Source: Candidatus Methanomethylicus oleisabuli
Lineage (GTDB): Archaea; Thermoproteota; Methanomethylicia; Methanomethylicales; Methanomethylicaceae
Length of the DNA stretch: 38,611 nt
NCBI GenBank assembly: GCA_001717025.1
Contig: MAGU01000086.1
Location: 1-38,611, forward strand
Reading direction: 5' to 3'
The position numbers and the translations under genes are program-made. The notes beneath the pieces were generated by a model that saw nothing but the letters and a program-made list of their open reading frames with translations, made no database searches and was not told where the DNA came from. Of the stretch, positions 6,557 through 14,209 are shown piece by piece. The first letter of the stretch is position 1; every line of letters starts with the position of its first letter.

Positions 6557-7464
6557 GCATGGGATGGAAATGGTTTATAGAGTATCAGACTCCCCACAGC
6601 GCGCATATGCACGGCATCAAGGAGGTAATCCACAGCCGGAAGACCGATTACCAGCAGATCGACATTGTTGATTCAGAGGAGTACGGCAGGATGCTTCTGC
6701 TGGACGGAAAGGTCCAGTCCACGGTGAAGGACGAGTACTTCTACCACGAATGCCTGGTCCACCCGGCACTGCTGTCCCACCCTGAGCCGAAGGACGTGCT
6801 CATAATAGGCGGCGGCGAGGGAGGCACGTTGAGGGAGGTGCTGAAGCACCCCAGCGTCAGAAGGGCAGTTATGGTCGACATCGATGAGGGGGTTGTAGAG
6901 GCATCCCGGAAGTATATGCCAGATCTCTCCAAGGGAGCGTTCGACGACAAGAGGACGGAGCTCGTGATAGGTGACGGCAGGAAGTATGTCGAGGAAGGCA
7001 AGGGCAGGTTCGACGTCGCAATCATGGACCTGACTGACCCGCTCGAAGGTGGGCCGGGGGCGCTGCTCTACACGAGGGACTTTTACAAGATGGTGCGCAA
7101 GATGATGACGGGCGCTGGGATAATAGTCACACAAGCCACGTCGACCTACTACAGCAGCTACTGCTTCGCCACGCTGCACAACACCATGGCGGACGCGTTC
7201 GGGAGGGCAGGAGGGTACCATGTTTGGGTGCCGGCGTACGACTCCATGTGGGGGTTCACCTACAGCGCTTTGGGGCGCGACCCGAAGTCGATGACGGCGA
7301 CGGAGATCGATACGGAGCTGGAGAAGAGGGGGATCAAGGACCTCAGGTATCTGGATGGAAAAATGTACAGGACCCTCTTCGTGTTGCCGAAGGACCTCCT
7401 GAAGGAGATTGCAGGGTGCAGAAGAATAGCCACGGACGCTGACCCGACGTTCATGCCGATCTGA
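6553..7464 (+). CDS. speE: Spermidine/thermospermine synthase-type aminopropyltransferase
   Basis: Transfers the aminopropyl group from decarboxylated AdoMet to a polyamine acceptor. It has 303 residues with the SAM-fold motif IIGGGEGGTLREV, the substrate-gating DGKVQSTVKDEYFYHE region, and the catalytic loop. In this loop typical spermidine synthases have D-S-T/S-D-P; here it reads MDLTDPLEGGPGALLYT, and the LxDPxEGGP form is what thermospermine synthases carry. Product specificity (spermidine, agmatine-derived, or thermospermine) is therefore open. The ATG start overlaps the speD stop. Confidence 0.92.
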   Translation: MSMGWKWFIEYQTPHSAHMHGIKEVIHSRKTDYQQIDIVDSEEYGRMLLLDGKVQSTVKDEYFYHECLVHPALLSHPEPKDVLIIGGGEGGTLREVLKHPSVRRAVMVDIDEGVVEASRKYMPDLSKGAFDDKRTELVIGDGRKYVEEGKGRFDVAIMDLTDPLEGGPGALLYTRDFYKMVRKMMTGAGIIVTQATSTYYSSYCFATLHNTMADAFGRAGGYHVWVPAYDSMWGFTYSALGRDPKSMTATEIDTELEKRGIKDLRYLDGKMYRTLFVLPKDLLKEIAGCRRIATDADPTFMPI

Positions 7465-7556
7465 GCGGCATTTAGCCTTTTGTTTACCGCGAGGATGCTG
7501 TTGCGTCGAGGCGCGTCGGCACTGCATGGTTGACCGAAAAAATTCAAAAAGACCAG

Positions 7557-7594
7557 AGCCCAGCGAGATCTCGACGGACCAATGCGGCTGGGCT
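7557..7594. repeat. 8-bp stem-loop between convergent speE and the coiled-coil gene
   Basis: AGCCCAGC (7557-7564) pairs with GCTGGGCT (7587-7594); a GAGATCTC palindrome lies in the loop. It lies in the 180-base gap between convergent genes and is probably a transcription barrier, though no adjacent T-run marks it as a classical terminator. Confidence 0.3.
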
Positions 7595-7624
7595 TGACCG
7601 CGGCAATCCCCTACCGAAGCAGAA

Positions 7625-7643
7625 AGGGCGCGTGATGCGCCCT
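7625..7643 (-). terminator. Hairpin directly after the coiled-coil gene
   Basis: AGGGCGC-GTGAT-GCGCCCT is a perfect 7-bp stem immediately after the stop codon at 7645; on the minus strand it is followed by TTTCTGC. It is a likely terminator or mRNA 3'-end stabiliser. Confidence 0.45.
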
Positions 7644-7644
7644 A

Positions 7645-7968
7645 CTACAGCTTCTTGAGCTTCTCTTTACCTTCGTTCAGCTTTCCCTTCAGCTTCTCGT
7701 TTTCTTCCTTTGCCTTATCTTCAAGCTCTTTGTTCTCTTCCTTCCACTTCTCGCGGTCTTCCTTGGTCTTCTCCTTTAGCTTCTCGTGCTCCTCCTTCCA
7801 CTTCTCCTTGAACTTTTCGTGGTCCTCTTTCGCTTTCTCTTTCAGGTCCTTGTGCCCTTCCTTGAACTTCTCGTGCTCTTCTTTTCCCTTCTCCTTTAGC
7901 GCTTTGGATTCTTCCTTGAGCTTCTCTTTGCTTTCCTTTGCCTTTTCCCTCAATTCTTTGAAAGCCAC
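7645..7968 (-). CDS. Lys/Glu-rich helical repeat protein (coiled coil or single alpha-helix)
   Basis: A low-complexity protein that is almost entirely Lys, Glu, Asp, His and Leu/Phe/Trp, with no Cys, Pro or membrane segment. Blocks repeat in alternating 18 and 22 residue lengths, giving a 40-residue double unit: KEKGKEEHEKFKEGHKDL, then KEKAKEDHEKFKEKWK plus EEHEKL, then KEKTKEDREKWKEENKEL, then a weaker copy. Regular i to i+4 Lys-Glu spacing predicts a long stable helix, either a single alpha-helix rod or a coiled coil through the L/F/W positions. A TATA element (about 8005-8012, minus strand) predicts transcription from about 7982, favouring GTG at 7968 over TTG at 7998. Function unknown; a spacer, nucleoid or surface-associated rod are all possible. 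Confidence 0.7.
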   Translation of the reverse strand: MAFKELREKAKESKEKLKEESKALKEKGKEEHEKFKEGHKDLKEKAKEDHEKFKEKWKEEHEKLKEKTKEDREKWKEENKELEDKAKEENEKLKGKLNEGKEKLKKL

Positions 7969-8085
7969 ATGAATCGCCTGATAAGATATTGTCCGCAACG
8001 GATAAAAACTATTAGTTCAACTCGGATAGGGGCCGTCGCTGGGTCGAGCGTAAAGGAATTCGGAACGGCAAGCTATCCTAAAAAG

Positions 8086-8094
8086 CTTTTAAAG
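8086..8094 (+). promoter_or_regulatory. TATA box of tRNA-Ser
   Basis: CTTTTAAAG centred 29 bases before the mature tRNA 5' end is a standard archaeal tRNA promoter position. Confidence 0.55.
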
Positions 8095-8118
8095 TAATCA
8101 AATATTAGTCTCATTAAA

Positions 8119-8228
8119 GCCGAGGTGGCTGAGCGGTTAAGGCGCCGGCCTTGAGTTCCGGCGGTCCCGGGCAGGCAAGCCGGTTCCCTTTTGGGGGAGC
8201 AAGGGTTCGAATCCCTTCCTCGGCGCCA
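8119..8228 (+). tRNA. tRNA-Ser(UGA) with a 22-nt intron, CCA encoded
   Basis: The acceptor stem GCCGAGG/CCTCGGC is perfect, the D-loop (GCTGAGCGGTTAAGGC) and the T-arm (AAGGG-TTCGAAT-CCCTT) are canonical, and CCA is encoded. The sequence is too long unless an intron at the standard 37/38 position (8156-8177) is removed. This leaves anticodon stem CCGGC/GCCGG and loop CTTGAGA with anticodon TGA (8152-8154). The long variable arm and discriminator base G73 agree with serine and exclude leucine. The intron itself pairs with exon sequence (CCGGC versus TTCCGG) in the manner of a bulge-helix-bulge splice site. Confidence 0.9.
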
Positions 8229-8270
8229 CCCGTTTAGTCTGGAGGAGGGTCTGAAGAGGGCGGCGCCCAA

Positions 8271-9791
8271 CTAATTCTGTTTGTCAGGGAGCCTTATCGT
8301 GAATGTCGTCCCATTCCCCACGGCGCTCTCCACGTTGATCGTGCCACCTTGCAACTCGACCATCTTCTTGACCACGACCAGCCCCATGCCCGTCCCATTC
8401 GCCTTGGATGTGAAGAGCGGTTTGAAGAGGTTTGTCATCGCATTCGCGCCTATGCCGCAGCCGGTGTCTGAGACGCTTATCGTGACCGCCCCGTCCTCCC
8501 TGTCGGTCGATATCTTCAGCGTCCCCCCGCCCGGCATCGCCTGGATAGCGTTGCTGACCAGGTTGGAGACGGCCCTCATCAGCATGTTGCCGTCCGCGAA
8601 GATGCTCTTCGCGCGGAGGTCGGTCACCACTTTGATATTATCTGGGATCTCGGAAGGGAAGGAGTCGGTTATGATTTGACATAGGTCGGATGTGGCAGGC
8701 ATCGGCACCATATTCCTTGCGAAGTCCTGCAGGTCCGAGACGATCTTGTTCATATAGGCGAGCTGGCGCCGGATCGTCTCGATGAGGGCCGGCAGCCCCA
8801 TCATCTTGGCGGTCTCCTGGAACTCCCTCGGCGCGCGCTTCATCTCCATCTCACAGATGTAGAATGCGTTCACGATAGCTTGGAGAGGGTTGCGGAGGTC
8901 GTGGCCCACCATCGTAGCAGTCTCGCCTATTGCCGCCAGCCGCTCCTTCTCGCGCAGCTGCGCCGTCCTCTCCTCCACCGTCCTCTCAAGCTCCTTGGAG
9001 TAGCTCACCAACTCAGCCTTTGCCTTCTTCTGGAGAGTGATGTCCCTCACCAATCCGATGATCGAGCGAGAGCCACTGCCGTCCTCGATTGCAGATGCGG
9101 ATATGTTGGCTTCGAATGTCGAGCCGTCCTGGCGCTTCAGCTCTACCTCAAAAGAGAGGGGGAACTTGAACGCGGATTGCCCGGCTGCGAAGGCGCGGTC
9201 TGCCAGTTCGCGGATCCTTTGCGCATCGTTGCCGGAGACTAGGTCGAAGGCGCTCGTGCCGATGATCTCTGACGGGTCTCCAAAACCTGTGATCTCGGCG
9301 GCCCGGTTGTTCGCGAGGAGGATCTCCCCGGTGGGGCTGACATGGAATATAGCATCGGGGCACATTTCTATCAGAAGGCGGCAATTTTTCTCGCTCTCTG
9401 CTAGGCGCCTCTCGATCATCTTGTAATGGGTGATGTCCCTGCTGATTCCGAGGATCGCCACGACCCCCCCATCCAGAATTATTGGGGCCTTTATCGTCTC
9501 GAAGAATCGTTCACGCCCGTTTGCGGTTTCGCGCTCCTCGACCTTGATCGGCGCCCCCTTCTGGAGGACCAGCTCATCGCTGGCCAAGCAGGCATCCGCC
9601 AGCGACGGGGACAGGAGCTCCGCGTCGGTCTTACCTATAACGGACTCCTTAGGGAGGGAGAGGAAGTCGCAGTAGGCGCTGTTCGCGAAGACGTGGATGC
9701 CCCGACTGTCCTTCGCATACACTAAATCGGGTAGCGCGTCAAGGATCTTCAGTGCGCCCCAATCAACAGACGTGTTCCTTGCCCCCAGCAA
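8271..9791 (-). CDS. Soluble histidine kinase with two PAS domains
   Basis: Sensor kinase that autophosphorylates on His. It has 506 residues: PAS 1 (about 12-122), PAS 2 with PAC-type C-terminus (about 135-255), a coiled linker (about 255-285), a HisKA domain with H297 in MVGHDLRNPLQAI, and an HATPase domain with N-box NLVSNAIQAM (N414), G1 DTGCGIG (442-448) and G2 GTGMG (466-470). No transmembrane segment is visible, so it senses a cytoplasmic signal, perhaps redox or a small ligand through PAS. No response regulator lies next to it, making it an orphan, as is common in archaea. TTG start with GGTGATGG upstream. Confidence 0.93.
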   Translation of the reverse strand: MLGARNTSVDWGALKILDALPDLVYAKDSRGIHVFANSAYCDFLSLPKESVIGKTDAELLSPSLADACLASDELVLQKGAPIKVEERETANGRERFFETIKAPIILDGGVVAILGISRDITHYKMIERRLAESEKNCRLLIEMCPDAIFHVSPTGEILLANNRAAEITGFGDPSEIIGTSAFDLVSGNDAQRIRELADRAFAAGQSAFKFPLSFEVELKRQDGSTFEANISASAIEDGSGSRSIIGLVRDITLQKKAKAELVSYSKELERTVEERTAQLREKERLAAIGETATMVGHDLRNPLQAIVNAFYICEMEMKRAPREFQETAKMMGLPALIETIRRQLAYMNKIVSDLQDFARNMVPMPATSDLCQIITDSFPSEIPDNIKVVTDLRAKSIFADGNMLMRAVSNLVSNAIQAMPGGGTLKISTDREDGAVTISVSDTGCGIGANAMTNLFKPLFTSKANGTGMGLVVVKKMVELQGGTINVESAVGNGTTFTIRLPDKQN

Positions 9792-9864
9792 TGTGCCATC
9801 ACCATGCCACTTTCACGCCCCCGACCGAGGCTGGGCTGCATTGTAGTACATTATGATCATAGGC

Positions 9865-9879
9865 AACTGTTGCACAGTT
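9865..9879. promoter_or_regulatory. Inverted repeat upstream of the histidine kinase
   Basis: AACTGT-TGC-ACAGTT is a perfect 6-bp inverted repeat about 75 bases upstream of the kinase start, near the palindrome TATGATCATA (about 9852-9861). It looks like a binding site for a dimeric regulator; the regulator is unknown. Confidence 0.35.
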
Positions 9880-9989
9880 ACTGCCAGCTCAAGAAGATTA
9901 ATCAATCATAGCACTATTTAATTTTTTCTAATTTAAAATTACAATATGCATCTGATTCCCATTGGCGGGAGAGGTAGGCGCTCGGTTAC

Positions 9990-10009
9990 GGCTAGGGCTA
10001 GGGCTAGGG
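9990..10009. repeat. Telomere-like GGGCTA tandem repeat
   Basis: About 3.3 copies of the hexamer GGGCTA directly downstream of the lysS stop codon. The array is short, intergenic and G-rich on the plus strand. It could fold as a G-quadruplex or act in lysS 3'-end formation. No other copies were seen in the window. Confidence 0.6.
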
Positions 10010-10015
10010 TCCGGC

Positions 10016-11644
10016 TCACAGGGTGGACCTGAGGCGCGAGATCGCCCATTCCCGGTCCAGCGCCATCAGCAGCGGACCGAGCCTAGGGCCCCTCTCCGAC
10101 CCCAGGAGGGCGCGGTAGACGGCGGAGAATGCCCTGCCCATATCGAGGTTGAGCGACCTTGCGGTGTTGAAGACCTCGTTCTGCATGTCGTCCTCGTTCA
10201 TGTCGCGCTCGAGCATCGAGATCACCGCCTCGATGAAGCGCCGCTCGGTCTCCGATGACGCCCGGTATGAGGGGGCTGCTGACGAGATCTGGAACTTGAG
10301 GCGCGGCGGGGCGTAGGATGCAACCCAGTTCTTCGCCATCGAGAGCCTTGCCTTCAGGTCGCCCAGCTCGGCCTCCGTGAGCGACCCCCGCGAGTATAGC
10401 CTTGCGGCGTAGGACGCCGACTTTGAAACGACCTTGCCCCACCCGAGGAGCGGCTCTAGCTGGCACGTGGTGACTGCGAAGCGGTACGGGAGGCGGGCGG
10501 GGAGCGACTCTGGCCGGCTGCCCACAGTGCACATCGCGTATAGGTCCTCAAGGTAGGCGCGCGTCTCAACCCCCGCAGGCTCCTCGGCGCGGTAGGCGAT
10601 CCGCTCCAGCCTGTCGAAGTTGTCAACTATGTCCGGGATCCGGTCTGGCAGGAAGGCAATGTGGCGCATCGGGTCGACTGAGAGTATCATGTACCTAAGC
10701 GCCTCAGGCGGCGCCACCCTCAGCCACTCCATCGGCGTGAACGTGATGCCCTTGTGGGTCTTCATGGCGTGCTCCCCAAGGGTGAGCCACTCGTAGGAGA
10801 CGCGCAGCGGGCCCCGGTAGCCGAATATGCGCTGGCAGACCGCGAGCCCCATGTCGTACGCGCCGTCCTTGACGCAGTGGTCCTTTCCGGCAGGCTCGCA
10901 CGTGACCTTGAAGACGGCCCACTTGGCGGTCCAGTCGACGCGCCAGCTGAGCTTTAGCCTTAGGTCTGAGATCCTGCCGGTACCCTCGTAGCCGCAGCTC
11001 GTGCATGAGTAAGAGATCTCGTCCCTGTCGAGGTCCCACGCCGCGACCCTGTTCGGGGCGACGTCCTTCTTCTTTGAGGCTATCTTGCCGCACCGCTCGC
11101 AGACGACCATCACCGGGTTCCAGACGTCGGTGGAGCCCTCCTCGTCATCCGACTGTATGAACTCCCTCCTTATTGCGCGCAGGTCATCGAGCCTCCGCAG
11201 GACGGTCCGCACCGCGCCCTTCATCTCCGGCTTCGCGTAGAGCTCGTGGGAGTAGATGATGTTGGGCGAGAGCCCGAGCCTCTCCTGGCATGCGATGAAC
11301 TCCTCGGCGAAGTGGTGGGCGTAGCTGGCGTGGCAGCCGAACGGGTCCGGGACGTCGGATAGGGGCTTTCCGATGTGCTCCTCGAAGCCCTTGGGGACCT
11401 GCAGCCCGGCGGGTATGGACTTGATCGGGTCGAATGAATCGACTATGAAGTTGAACGTCGAGTCGTAGCCGCGCCGCCTTAGCTCGCGCTCGATGGCGCT
11501 GCAGATGAACTGCTCCCTCTCGGCGCCTATGTGTATCGGTCCTGACGGCGTCTTCCCGGTGTGGATCACTATGCGCTCGTCATTGCGCGCAAGGATCTCG
11601 TCGACGACCCCCCTTATCCAGTGGCCGCCCTCCAAGGAGGACAC
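10016..11644 (-). CDS. lysS: Lysyl-tRNA synthetase, class I
   Basis: Charges tRNA-Lys using the class I fold found in most archaea. It has 542 residues. The HIGH-type motif is present as HTGKTPSGPIHIG near residue 29-41, followed by a zinc-ribbon-like insert with Cys pairs (CERCG, CTSCG) and a C-terminal helical anticodon-binding part. The KMSKS loop is unusual: where KMSxSKG is expected, this protein has AMKTHKG before ITFTPMEWLRVAPPEALRY. The second Lys is kept but the Ser residues are lost. The GTG start directly follows the TGA of the upstream HD-domain gene, so they are cotranscribed. Confidence 0.92.
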   Translation of the reverse strand: MSSLEGGHWIRGVVDEILARNDERIVIHTGKTPSGPIHIGAEREQFICSAIERELRRRGYDSTFNFIVDSFDPIKSIPAGLQVPKGFEEHIGKPLSDVPDPFGCHASYAHHFAEEFIACQERLGLSPNIIYSHELYAKPEMKGAVRTVLRRLDDLRAIRREFIQSDDEEGSTDVWNPVMVVCERCGKIASKKKDVAPNRVAAWDLDRDEISYSCTSCGYEGTGRISDLRLKLSWRVDWTAKWAVFKVTCEPAGKDHCVKDGAYDMGLAVCQRIFGYRGPLRVSYEWLTLGEHAMKTHKGITFTPMEWLRVAPPEALRYMILSVDPMRHIAFLPDRIPDIVDNFDRLERIAYRAEEPAGVETRAYLEDLYAMCTVGSRPESLPARLPYRFAVTTCQLEPLLGWGKVVSKSASYAARLYSRGSLTEAELGDLKARLSMAKNWVASYAPPRLKFQISSAAPSYRASSETERRFIEAVISMLERDMNEDDMQNEVFNTARSLNLDMGRAFSAVYRALLGSERGPRLGPLLMALDREWAISRLRSTL

Positions 11645-12334
11645 TCAGACCATCCCCGAGAACCTGCGCTTCACCTCGCCGCAGCCGCCCTCCTTCTTCG
11701 CGGCAACGACCTTGAACGGCGAGACCTCCAGGGGCAGGGTCTGCACCTCGACGCCCATGCAGTCGCGGAGTATGTCCTTCGCGGCGAAGAGGACCTTGTC
11801 GCTCATGGTCGCGTCGGTGCTGTCCGCGAGGTGGACGGCGAGCGCCTCTAGCGTCTGGGGCGCGATCGGGCCGTTGTCCCCGTGATGCGCCGCGACGGCG
11901 TGGATGACGTCGAGCGGGAACCGCCTAGCGTAGAGCTCGCCTATTATGAGCGACATGTGGTCGAGGCGCTCCCCCAGGCGTGAGGTCGTGTACTTGCCGG
12001 GGTAGACCTCGTTATATGTGACGTGCTTGAAGAGGTCGTGCAGCAGCGCCGCCGCGATGACCGTGTCCCGGTCGACCTTGACGCCATATACCTCCTCGAT
12101 GATGTCTGAGAGGCAGAGCGCGATCTTCGCGGTCGAGTAGGTGTGCACCACGAGCCCGTTCTCGTAAGAGTGGTGCCGCCTCTTGCTGGCCGGGGACTTG
12201 GCGAATGCAGTGTACTGAGAACCCTCGGTTTCGATCATGGAGAGCCTGGGGTCACGCAGCATGGCGACGACCTTCTCCCGGAGTTCAGCGTCCTTGATTC
12301 CGCCGGCGATGGCGAGCAGGTTATCATCTTTCAC
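11645..12334 (-). CDS. HD-domain phosphohydrolase, MptB-like
   Basis: Metal-dependent phosphohydrolase of 229 residues. HD-family metal ligands are visible: HHSYENGLVVHT, LLHDLFK, the later DHMSLIIGELY, and AAHHGDNGP. The N-terminal layout (KDAELREKVVAMLRDPRLS, then SPASKRRHHSYENGL) resembles the archaeal dihydroneopterin cyclic phosphate phosphodiesterase MptB of methanopterin biosynthesis, but this is by memory of the family pattern and other HD phosphohydrolases fit too. GTG start. It is immediately upstream of lysS in the same direction, with a TATA-like TTTAAATA (about 12372-12380) in front. Confidence 0.7.
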   Translation of the reverse strand: MKDDNLLAIAGGIKDAELREKVVAMLRDPRLSMIETEGSQYTAFAKSPASKRRHHSYENGLVVHTYSTAKIALCLSDIIEEVYGVKVDRDTVIAAALLHDLFKHVTYNEVYPGKYTTSRLGERLDHMSLIIGELYARRFPLDVIHAVAAHHGDNGPIAPQTLEALAVHLADSTDATMSDKVLFAAKDILRDCMGVEVQTLPLEVSPFKVVAAKKEGGCGEVKRRFSGMV

Positions 12335-12439
12335 CTATGTCACGACCTTCACCATTGAATTACGCGGGTTGTATTTAAATTTGAGACGGTAGCGTTAGAT
12401 TTATCTATTTAATCGTGCGCCTATTATAAAAGCGGAAGC

Positions 12440-12527
12440 GCGGGGATTCCCAAGCCAGGTCAAAGGGGTAGGACTGAGGCTCCTATGTCGAAGGACTTCG
12501 AGGGTTCAAATCCCTCTTCCCGCACCA
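12440..12527 (+). tRNA. tRNA-Leu(GAG), CCA encoded
   Basis: The acceptor stem GCGGGGA/TTCCCGC includes a G-U pair. The anticodon stem TAGGA/TCCTA carries loop CTGAGGC with anticodon GAG. A long variable arm, T-arm GAGGG-TTCAAAT-CCCTC, discriminator A and encoded CCA complete the class II leucine tRNA. There is no intron. It lies at the left edge of a decayed, integrase-bearing island, and tRNA genes are common integration targets. Confidence 0.93.
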
Positions 12528-13278
12528 TTCTCCGGATGCCATCAAAAGGCCATCAGACCGGCATTTTTGTGGTTCCGGTTACAGTATAAATTGAAGAGAT
12601 GCCTGCCGCAATAACCTCGAACGCCGTTGCTTTATCGAATAGTGTTCCGAGATTTATCAGGTCCTTGAAATTTGAGGGAAAATCTTCGCCACCATCTAAA
12701 GTTGATTGTGGTGAAACAACATGCTGGGAATTGTGGCGGCTAATGGATGTAACTAAGCTTTTATTATGCAGGAATGTTGGCTGGCCGCATCAACTTCAGC
12801 TGAACCCTGAGGGGTAGTTGCAATAGGGGAGAGTCTGTTAGGATATAAGTGGCGCGGCATTCTATAGTAATGCCGCAGTTGAGACCGGAAATGGCCTGAA
12901 ACGGCAAATAATGGAGGCTTTGGGCGGAACGAACCCGAAAGGGGGAGGGAAGCTCAGGGAATCTGTTTGTCGCAACGGCAGGATGCAAGGATGGGAATGA
13001 TCCAGAGTGCCTGGAATAATTTGGGCGCTGCGATCCGCGGAAAGTCTTTGCATGGGATTGATGTAGGACGATAGTCCACCATGGATGGATGTTCGGAAGA
13101 CGTCGTTCTCCCTAGAATTCGGTTTCAATTGTGGTATTTTTCCATTTTCAAGAATCCATAAGCTCTTGTCAGTTGCAGTAAAAACTGTTGAGCGCCTTTA
13201 AACGTAATCGGAGCAATAAAAAGACTAATCCGGATGAGCTTTAGTACTGATTTTGAAGTCTAACAATTGTACATGATA
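12528..13278. other. 750-base stretch with no recognisable gene
   Basis: Only short, uncharacteristic reading frames occur here. Visible structure: a TATA-like GGATATAAG (12841-12849) and a perfect 8-bp hairpin GCGGCATT-CTATAGT-AATGCCGC (12854-12876), followed by a purine-rich, possibly structured segment to about 13000. It could hold an unrecognised small RNA or be remains of an integrated element between tRNA-Leu and the AT-rich gene. I see nothing that decides between these. Confidence 0.5.
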
Positions 13279-14046
13279 TTAAAGGAGTTCACTAATCTTC
13301 TTACCAGCTTCATATAACTCAACATTAGTTACGCCACTCTTCCCTGTTAAAAATCTGTCAAACCATATTGCTTTAAAGCCGATAAATTCGCCTAAGTGCA
13401 CATTGAGCTTTTTATTTACTTTCAAAGTGCTTTGGCTTGTAAATTGGATGCCCTCGATCAGAGGTGGTTCCATGAGTATCGATCTGAAACATGCCCCATT
13501 GATGAATACCCCCTTAGGCTTGCATCGTCTTATCAATTCGCAGAGAGTAAGGAGATAGGGCATTATCAAGGCTTGACGTTCATCAGAGCCAATGTGCAAC
13601 TTAATCCCTGAAGAGTGGTAGGGAATCAGATCAACATTCACTAAATGCTTCGACAATAGTTCAAATCTGGCATTCCTATTAAGAGGGAAGTCGCTCCCAA
13701 CCATTCCAGCTAGGAAGACCGCAAATCTTGAGTAGTATGGGCTTGCTATGCGACTCTTGCCAAACCATTCAAAGAATTTGAGGTATGTTGACTCCCATCC
13801 TAACTTATTGTAAATGGCACGTTCAATTTGGTCTCTCCCTTCGGTAAACCCCGGATTTATGCCCAATAGACAAAAATCAGCCTTTTCTATATCACCTGCA
13901 AAGAAGCATGGCGGATAATCTGAAATCAATGGCTTATCGAGAGCAAATATCTTACTAAATTTTTCAGCATTCATGCAAATGTTGTTTTCAGTAAAGTACG
14001 CATACTCTTCTGCGACTAGTTTAGGCCATTTTTGGGAAACAGGCAT
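13279..14046 (-). CDS. Hypothetical protein with a uracil-DNA-glycosylase-like GINPG motif
   Basis: This 255-residue protein (ATG at 14046; a TTG at 14055 is alternative) has a CFFAGDIEKADFCLLGINPGFTEG segment. A hydrophobic strand ending in GINPG is the active-site strand pattern of the MUG/TDG branch of uracil-DNA glycosylases, and the later hydrophobic strand GVFINGACFRSI could be the second conserved strand. The rest is not recognised and the assignment is tentative. The gene is visibly AT-richer than its neighbours and lies between tRNA-Leu and a broken integrase, so it is probably horizontally acquired cargo. DNA repair, base-modification control or defence roles are possible. Confidence 0.5.
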   Translation of the reverse strand: MPVSQKWPKLVAEEYAYFTENNICMNAEKFSKIFALDKPLISDYPPCFFAGDIEKADFCLLGINPGFTEGRDQIERAIYNKLGWESTYLKFFEWFGKSRIASPYYSRFAVFLAGMVGSDFPLNRNARFELLSKHLVNVDLIPYHSSGIKLHIGSDERQALIMPYLLTLCELIRRCKPKGVFINGACFRSILMEPPLIEGIQFTSQSTLKVNKKLNVHLGEFIGFKAIWFDRFLTGKSGVTNVELYEAGKKISELL

Positions 14047-14209
14047 AGTTACCAAAATAGGATGTGCTTTTTCAACTAGATAACTTCTTTTTTTACAGTC
14101 GTTCTCAACGCTTTCAACCGCAATAACTCGTATAATCCAACCTTATTTATATCAAGTTTTCTACAATTAAATATAAATCTACATTACTGATATAATATAT
14201 AGATGACAG

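Noticed and set aside
7655-7972. Ser/Phe-rich frame on the plus strand.
   Set aside because: It is the antisense shadow of the Lys/Glu repeat gene; its composition follows from the complementary codons.
9962-10258. 98-aa plus-strand frame across the GGGCTA repeat.
   Set aside because: Lies antisense to the end of lysS and its N-terminus is only a translation of the repeat.
12599-13128. Two short frames in the gene-free stretch after tRNA-Leu.
   Set aside because: No ribosome-binding site, no recognisable pattern and residue composition unlike the coding sequences around them.
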